From NCBI GenBank assembly GCA_016710065.1, contig JADJLP010000001.1, forward strand, positions 806,001 through 870,000: DNA of 64,000 bases, written 5' to 3'. Positions within the stretch are counted from its first letter, which is position 1. The number at the start of each line of letters is the position of its first letter. This stretch comes from Candidatus Ideonella esbjergensis. GTDB taxonomy: Bacteria > Pseudomonadota > Gammaproteobacteria > Burkholderiales > Burkholderiaceae_C. This document shows positions 59,897 through 64,000 of the stretch, piece by piece. Under the pieces are notes generated by a model. The model was not told the origin of the DNA and ran no database searches. It saw only the letters and a program-made list of their open reading frames with translations. Both the position numbers and the translations under genes were made by a program.

Positions 59897-61498
59897 TCAC
59901 TTCAAGTCCACCCCCTTGAACTCATGCGAGTTGAACGGGCTCTGCTTGTAGCCGGTCACTTCCTTGCGCATCACCTCGTAAACCACCGAGTGGGCGATCT
60001 TGTAGTCGGGGGCCTCCTCGCGCTCGATGGTCTGCATCTCTTCGTAGAGCTTGGCGCGGGCCTTGTTGTCGGTGAGGGTGCGGGCCTTTTCCAGCTTCTC
60101 GTCAAAGCCCTTATGGCACCACTTGCTCAGGTTCTGGCCGCCGGGGCGGGCGGCGTCGCAGCTGTGCAGGAAGAAGAAGTTGTCGGGGTCGCCGTTGTCG
60201 CCGTTCCAGCCCAGCATGCCGGTGAGGTGCTCGCCCTGCTGCATGCGCTTGCGGTACTCGCCCCACTCGTAGGTGACGAGCTTGGCGTTGACGCCGATCT
60301 TGGCCAGGTCGGCCTGCATCATCTCGGCCATGCGCTTGGCGTTGGGGTTGTAGGGGCGTTGCACCGGCATGTACCAGAGGTCCGCGTCCAGCGGCGTCTT
60401 CACGCCGGCCTTGGCCAGCAGGGCCTTGGCCTGGGCCGGGTCGTGCGGCCAGTCCTTGACCGTGTTGTTGTAGCCCCAGAGCGTGGGCGGGATCAGGTTC
60501 TTGGCGCCAGTGCCGGCACCCAGGTACACGTCCTTCAGGATGGCGGCCTTGTCGATGGCCATGCTGAAGGCCTGGCGCACTTCCTTCTTGTCGAACGGCG
60601 CCTTCTGGGTGTTGAAGCTCCAGTAGGCGATGTTCAGGCCGGGCAGGCTGATGACCTTGAGGCCGGGGTCTTTTTGCAGCTCGGGCAGGTCGGCCGGGCG
60701 CGGGTAGCCGCTGAAGTGGCATTCGCCGGCCTTGAGTTTGCTGGTGCGCGCGGTGGCGTCGGGGGTGATGGCATAGACCAGGTCGTCCACCAGGGCCTTT
60801 TCGCTGGCCGGCGCCCAGTAGGCCTTGAAGGCCTTGTAGCGGATGACGGCGTCCTTCTGGTAGGTGACGAAGCTGAACGGCCCGGTGCCCACCGGCACCT
60901 GGTCGAACTGTTCCTTCTTGCCCAGCTTGGCCAGGTGGGCGGCGTACTCGGCCGAGCCTATGGCGGCGAAGTCCATGGCCAGGTTGGCCAGCATGGTGAC
61001 GTTGGGCTTGGCCAGGGTCATGCGCACCGTGTGCTCGTCCACCTTCTCCAGCGACACCAGGTCGTCCTTCAGGCCCATGTCGGCGAAGTAGTCGTACTTG
61101 CCGCCCGAGACCTTGGCGTAGGCGTGGTCGGCCTTCCACTGCCGCTCGAAGCTCCACAGCACGTCGTCGGCGTTGAAGTCGCGCGTGGGCGTGAAGCCCG
61201 GCACGCTGTGGAACTTCACGCCCTTGCGCAGCTTGAAGGTGAAGCTTTTGCTGTCGGGCGACACCGTCCAGCTCTCGGCCAAGCCGGGCTCCACCTGGGT
61301 GCTGCCGCGGGTGAAGTGGGTCAGGCGGTCGTACACCGGCCGGGCCGCGTCAAAGCTGGTGCCGGTGGTGTTGAGCGCGGGGCTGAAGTTCTCGGGCGAG
61401 CCTTCGGCGCAGTACACCAGGGTCTTGGCTTGCAGGCCGGCACTGGCCAGGGCCAGGGCGGCGATCAGCAGGGCGGGGCGGCGCTTCAGGGCGGGCAT
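59897..61498 (-). CDS. dppA: Dipeptide-binding protein of the ABC transporter (DppA type)
   Basis: A 533-residue periplasmic binding protein, SBP family 5. The signal peptide MPALKRRPALLIAALALASAG is cleaved near LQA. Mature motifs are TLVYCAEGSPENFSPALNTTGTSFDA, PGLAESWTVSPD, VPVGTGPFSFVTYQKD, DKAAILKDVYLGAGTGAKNLIPP and GWNGDNGDPDNFFFLHSCDA. It lacks a lipobox, so it is soluble. ATG 61498 fits the signal peptide. It is the first gene of the dpp operon and is divergent from a second BMP gene across 176 bp. Confidence 0.93.
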   Translation of the reverse strand: MPALKRRPALLIAALALASAGLQAKTLVYCAEGSPENFSPALNTTGTSFDAARPVYDRLTHFTRGSTQVEPGLAESWTVSPDSKSFTFKLRKGVKFHSVPGFTPTRDFNADDVLWSFERQWKADHAYAKVSGGKYDYFADMGLKDDLVSLEKVDEHTVRMTLAKPNVTMLANLAMDFAAIGSAEYAAHLAKLGKKEQFDQVPVGTGPFSFVTYQKDAVIRYKAFKAYWAPASEKALVDDLVYAITPDATARTSKLKAGECHFSGYPRPADLPELQKDPGLKVISLPGLNIAYWSFNTQKAPFDKKEVRQAFSMAIDKAAILKDVYLGAGTGAKNLIPPTLWGYNNTVKDWPHDPAQAKALLAKAGVKTPLDADLWYMPVQRPYNPNAKRMAEMMQADLAKIGVNAKLVTYEWGEYRKRMQQGEHLTGMLGWNGDNGDPDNFFFLHSCDAARPGGQNLSKWCHKGFDEKLEKARTLTDNKARAKLYEEMQTIEREEAPDYKIAHSVVYEVMRKEVTGYKQSPFNSHEFKGVDLK

Positions 61499-61674
61499 GG
61501 CATTCTCCGTGACAGGGTGCGAGACAGTCTGCATGCTACGACTGAAACGAGCCTCGCCTGCGCCCTGTGGCGCCGGGCTTTCCTGCATCACCGATAATCA
61601 GCGCTTCGCGCGGCCGGTGTGCCCCCACCGTCCGCGCGTTTGCTTTCCAACCCGGGGCCATGTCGAGGAACACC

Positions 61675-62772
61675 ATGCCCAAAAACCTCATGCGCGCGCT
61701 CGCTTACTGCGGCGTCATCGCGCTGAGCCTTTCCCCCTTTTCCACCTCTGCGGCCGAGCCAGCCAAGGCAGCGCTCAAGGTGGCCTTTGTCTATGTGAGC
61801 CCGGTGGGTCAGGCCGGCTGGAGCTACCAACACGACCTGGGCCGGCGCGAGATGCTGCGTGCCCTGGACGGCCAGGCCAAGGCCACCGTGGTGGAGGCCG
61901 TGGCCGAAGGGGCCGATGCCGAGCGTGTGATGCGCGACCTGGCAGCCCAGGGCCACCAACTGATCTTCGCCACCAGCTTTGGCTATCTGGAGCCGGCGCT
62001 GAAGGTGGCAGCCGATTTCCCCGCCGTGAAGTTCGAGCACGCTGGCGGCTACAAGACGGCCGCCAATCTGGGCACCTACGATTCGCGCTACTACGAGGCC
62101 CGCTACCTGGCCGGCATGGTGGCGGGCCATGGCAGCAAGAGCGGCGTGGCGGGCTATGTGGCGGGCTTTCCGGTGCCCGAGGTGGTGCAGGGCATCAACG
62201 CCTTCGCGCTGGGCATGCTGGCGGTGAACCCACAGGCTCAGGTGAAGGTGGTGTGGCTCAACAGCTGGTTCGACCCGGCGCGCGAGCGTGACGCCGCGCT
62301 GGCCCTGGTCAACCAGGGTGCCGATGTGCTCACCAACCACTCGGGCTCGCCGGCCGTGCCGCTGGTGGCCGAAGAAAAAGGCGTGAAGCTGCTGGCCTAC
62401 CAGAGCGACATGAGCGCCTTTGCGCCGCATGCGCAGCTGGCCGCCGTCACCCACCAGTGGGGCGCCTTCTACACCCGCACCGCACGCGAGGTGCTGGCTG
62501 GCCAGTGGAGGCCGCAGGCGGTGTGGGGCGGCATGCGCGAGGGCCAGGTGCGGCTCTCGGCGCTGAGCAAGACGCTGCCTGCTGAAGTTACCAAGTCCGT
62601 GCTGGCCAAGGAGAAAGAGATCGTGGCCGGCCGCTTCGTGCCCTTCTCGGGCCAACTGGTGGACAACCATGGGCAGATCAAACAGACCGGCGGCACGATG
62701 GCCGATGCACAGATTGCGCAGATGAACTGGTTTGTGCAGGGCGTGGTGGGCAGTGTGCCGGCGATGCGGTGA
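61675..62772 (+). CDS. Second BMP-family binding protein, non-lipidated
   Basis: A 365-residue paralogue of the BMP lipoprotein at 48528-49700, recognisable from LKVAFVYVSPVGQAGWSYQHD, DLAAQGHQLIFATSFGYLEP, YDSRYYEARYLAGMVAGH and AYQSDMSAFAPHAQLAAVTH. The N-terminus is a plain signal peptide (MPKNLMRALAYCGVIALSLS, cleavage near TSAAEP) with no lipobox, so it should be periplasmic and free. ATG 61675 has GAGGAA 6 bases upstream. No ATPase or permease gene is beside it; it may use the purine transporter of this window or act as a scavenging receptor. Confidence 0.9.
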   Translation: MPKNLMRALAYCGVIALSLSPFSTSAAEPAKAALKVAFVYVSPVGQAGWSYQHDLGRREMLRALDGQAKATVVEAVAEGADAERVMRDLAAQGHQLIFATSFGYLEPALKVAADFPAVKFEHAGGYKTAANLGTYDSRYYEARYLAGMVAGHGSKSGVAGYVAGFPVPEVVQGINAFALGMLAVNPQAQVKVVWLNSWFDPARERDAALALVNQGADVLTNHSGSPAVPLVAEEKGVKLLAYQSDMSAFAPHAQLAAVTHQWGAFYTRTAREVLAGQWRPQAVWGGMREGQVRLSALSKTLPAEVTKSVLAKEKEIVAGRFVPFSGQLVDNHGQIKQTGGTMADAQIAQMNWFVQGVVGSVPAMR

Positions 62773-62779
62773 CGTCCCT

Positions 62780-62854
62780 CGTCATGCCCGCGCAGGCGGG
62801 CATCCATGAATTCCAAGACCGAAAACCTGGATTCCCGCCTACGCGGGAATGACG
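62780..62854. repeat. Inverted REP doublet after the second BMP gene
   Basis: A variant REP unit at 62780-62806 (TCATGCCCGCGCAGGCGGGC core, with both arms changed in a compensating way) is inverted as the standard form at 62828-62854, with 21 bp between. The compensating change preserves the hairpin. It lies between convergent genes. Confidence 0.85.
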
Positions 62855-62857
62855 GGC

Positions 62858-63448
62858 TCAGAGCCAACTGCTCGGCCTGAAGAAACCCGGGTTGCGCAGC
62901 GCGCTGATGCAGTGGTCTCGCCAGGCGCCGTTGATGAACAGGTAGTCGCGCGCCAGCCCCTCTTGCTCAAAACCCAGGCGCGCCAGCACGGCGGCGCTGC
63001 GCACATTGGTGGGCTGGTAGGCGGCTTGCAGGCGGTGCAGGTTGAAGCGCGGTGAAAACGCCTCGGCAATCGCCGCGCTCAGCGCCTCGTGCATCAGCCC
63101 CTGGCCTTGCAGCTTGGCGTCCAGCGAGTAGCCCAGCATGGCGTTGTGGAAGGCGCCGCGTGAGACCTGGTTGATGTGCACTGAGCCGATCACCTGGTTG
63201 GCGTCGTTCAGCGGCGAGAGCCAGTAGCGCAAACCACTGCCGTCGTTGAAGTTGGCGATGGCCATCTGGATGCGCTCGGCCTGCCTTGCCACCGTGTAGA
63301 AATCGGCCGGCGTTGGCGGGTCCCAGGCCTGCAGATGGGCACGGTTGCGCAGATGGAAGTCGCACAGCGCCTCGGCCAGGCCTTCGTGGCCGTTGTGCAG
63401 CCACAGGCGCTCGGTACGCAGTTCGCGGCGGGCAGCATGGATGTCCAT
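62858..63448 (-). CDS. GNAT-family N-acetyltransferase, RimJ-like
   Basis: A 196-residue acetyltransferase. The N-terminus ELRTERLWLHNGHEGLAEAL and later NQVIGSVHINQVSRG, AMLGYSLDAKLQGQGLMHEAL (acetyl-CoA pyrophosphate loop Q/RxxGxG/A as QGQGLM) and NLHRLQAAYQPTNVRSAAVLARLGFEQEG match the RimJ/RimL ribosomal-protein acetyltransferase type. The target is unproven. ATG 63448 begins 10 bp after the DODA-type gene on the same strand. Confidence 0.87.
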   Translation of the reverse strand: MDIHAARRELRTERLWLHNGHEGLAEALCDFHLRNRAHLQAWDPPTPADFYTVARQAERIQMAIANFNDGSGLRYWLSPLNDANQVIGSVHINQVSRGAFHNAMLGYSLDAKLQGQGLMHEALSAAIAEAFSPRFNLHRLQAAYQPTNVRSAAVLARLGFEQEGLARDYLFINGAWRDHCISALRNPGFFRPSSWL

Positions 63449-63458
63449 GCCGGCCAGC

Positions 63459-64000
63459 TTACCCCGCCGTGGTGGCCAGGCTGGCGTCGGCCAGGGCCTG
63501 GCCGCCAGTGCCAAAGGCGTACACGTCCATGGCCAGATGGCCCCAGGTGACACTGGCGTGCACGCGCGCGGCAGGGGCATCCTGGGTGCCCGCCGCACCA
63601 GCGGCCACGTAGAAGGGCAGCAGGTGCTCGTCGGTGGGGTGCATGTGGGCGGCGTGCGGGGCCCGGGTGCGGTAGTCGAACAGCGCGGGCCAGTCGTGTT
63701 CCACCGTGCGGTCCAGGAACCAGTTGCGGAAGGCTGCGCTTTCGGGATGTTCCGGCGCGTCTATGGGCCCACGGCCACCGGACCACAGCCGCAGGTTGTG
63801 GGTCATGGCGCCGCTGCCGATGATGAGCACGCCCTCGCCGGCCAACGGCGCCAGCGCCTGGCCCAGCCCGAACAGTTGGGCCGGCGACCAGTTGGGCGGC
63901 CAGGCCAGCGGCAGCACGGGGATGTCGGCCTCGGGGACCATGGAGCGCAATGGGGTCCAGATGCCGTGGTCCAGGCCGCCCTCGTTCACCACATGGGCGG
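63459..64000 (-). CDS. 4,5-DOPA dioxygenase extradiol-like protein (N-terminus outside window)
   Basis: The visible 180 residues are the C-terminal two thirds of a LigB-superfamily class III extradiol dioxygenase of the YgiD/DODA type. Motifs are NEGGLDHGIWTPLRSMVPEADIPVLPL (with the metal-region His), GEGVLIIGSGAMTHNLRL (metal His) and HMHPTDEHLLPFYVAAGAAG. Enzymes of this group open catechol rings such as that of DOPA; the natural substrate in bacteria is unclear. The frame is open to the window edge. Confidence 0.87.
   Translation of the reverse strand, partial: AHVVNEGGLDHGIWTPLRSMVPEADIPVLPLAWPPNWSPAQLFGLGQALAPLAGEGVLIIGSGAMTHNLRLWSGGRGPIDAPEHPESAAFRNWFLDRTVEHDWPALFDYRTRAPHAAHMHPTDEHLLPFYVAAGAAGTQDAPAARVHASVTWGHLAMDVYAFGTGGQALADASLATTAG

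Overview
The window is very GC-rich and almost fully coding. It looks like a chromosomal stretch of a betaproteobacterium, most likely a Burkholderiales/Comamonadaceae member of the Hydrogenophaga type. This is inferred from gene content, operon order and protein resemblance recalled from memory; no search was run. There are no rRNA or tRNA genes, no CRISPR array, no phage and no intact insertion sequence. The only mobile-looking DNA is a 468-bp element with 52-bp inverted termini (3695-4162) and a family of short REP-type inverted doublets (REPIN-like).

Layout. 1-3.7 kb: 3' part of a formate dehydrogenase alpha subunit, then an SDR dehydrogenase. 3.7-4.5 kb: the MITE-like element and a decayed CYTH-domain gene. 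4.5-12.05 kb (minus): a DUF3999/DUF2339 membrane protein pair behind a NarL-type two-component system. 12.2-15.5 kb (plus): complete pqqABCDE, with a palindrome before pqqA and an attenuator-like hairpin between pqqA and pqqB. 15.5-24.3 kb (minus): two glutathione transferases, a fused 5-oxoprolinase, a small exported protein, an SH3-like protein and an SPFH protein. 24.5-27.3 kb (plus): a second two-component system, divergent from the SPFH gene. 27.5-31.7 kb (minus): a 1217-residue membrane patatin and a small P-loop-like protein.

31.7-50.8 kb is mainly a purine-catabolism region: 8-oxoguanine deaminase, hydroxypyruvate isomerase, xanthine dehydrogenase (xdhA frameshifted, xdhB, xdhC), a divergent LysR regulator, guanine deaminase, a BMP-type nucleoside/purine ABC transporter and an adenine/adenosine deaminase. 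It is interrupted by a minus-strand cspA-hypothetical-infA operon that ends at a triple tandem terminator, by a Crp-family regulator and by a TauE-type permease.

50.8-64 kb holds an S46 peptidase, a YciH/SUI1 protein, an S8 protease, a dipeptide-type ABC operon with a toxin-antitoxin pair inserted between dppA and dppB, a second BMP binding protein that is not lipidated, a GNAT acetyltransferase and the start-truncated end of a DODA-type dioxygenase.

Together the genes suggest a respiratory heterotroph that oxidises alcohols or sugars through PQQ enzymes, uses formate as an electron donor, imports and degrades purines to urate and glyoxylate-level products, and recycles peptides and glutathione.
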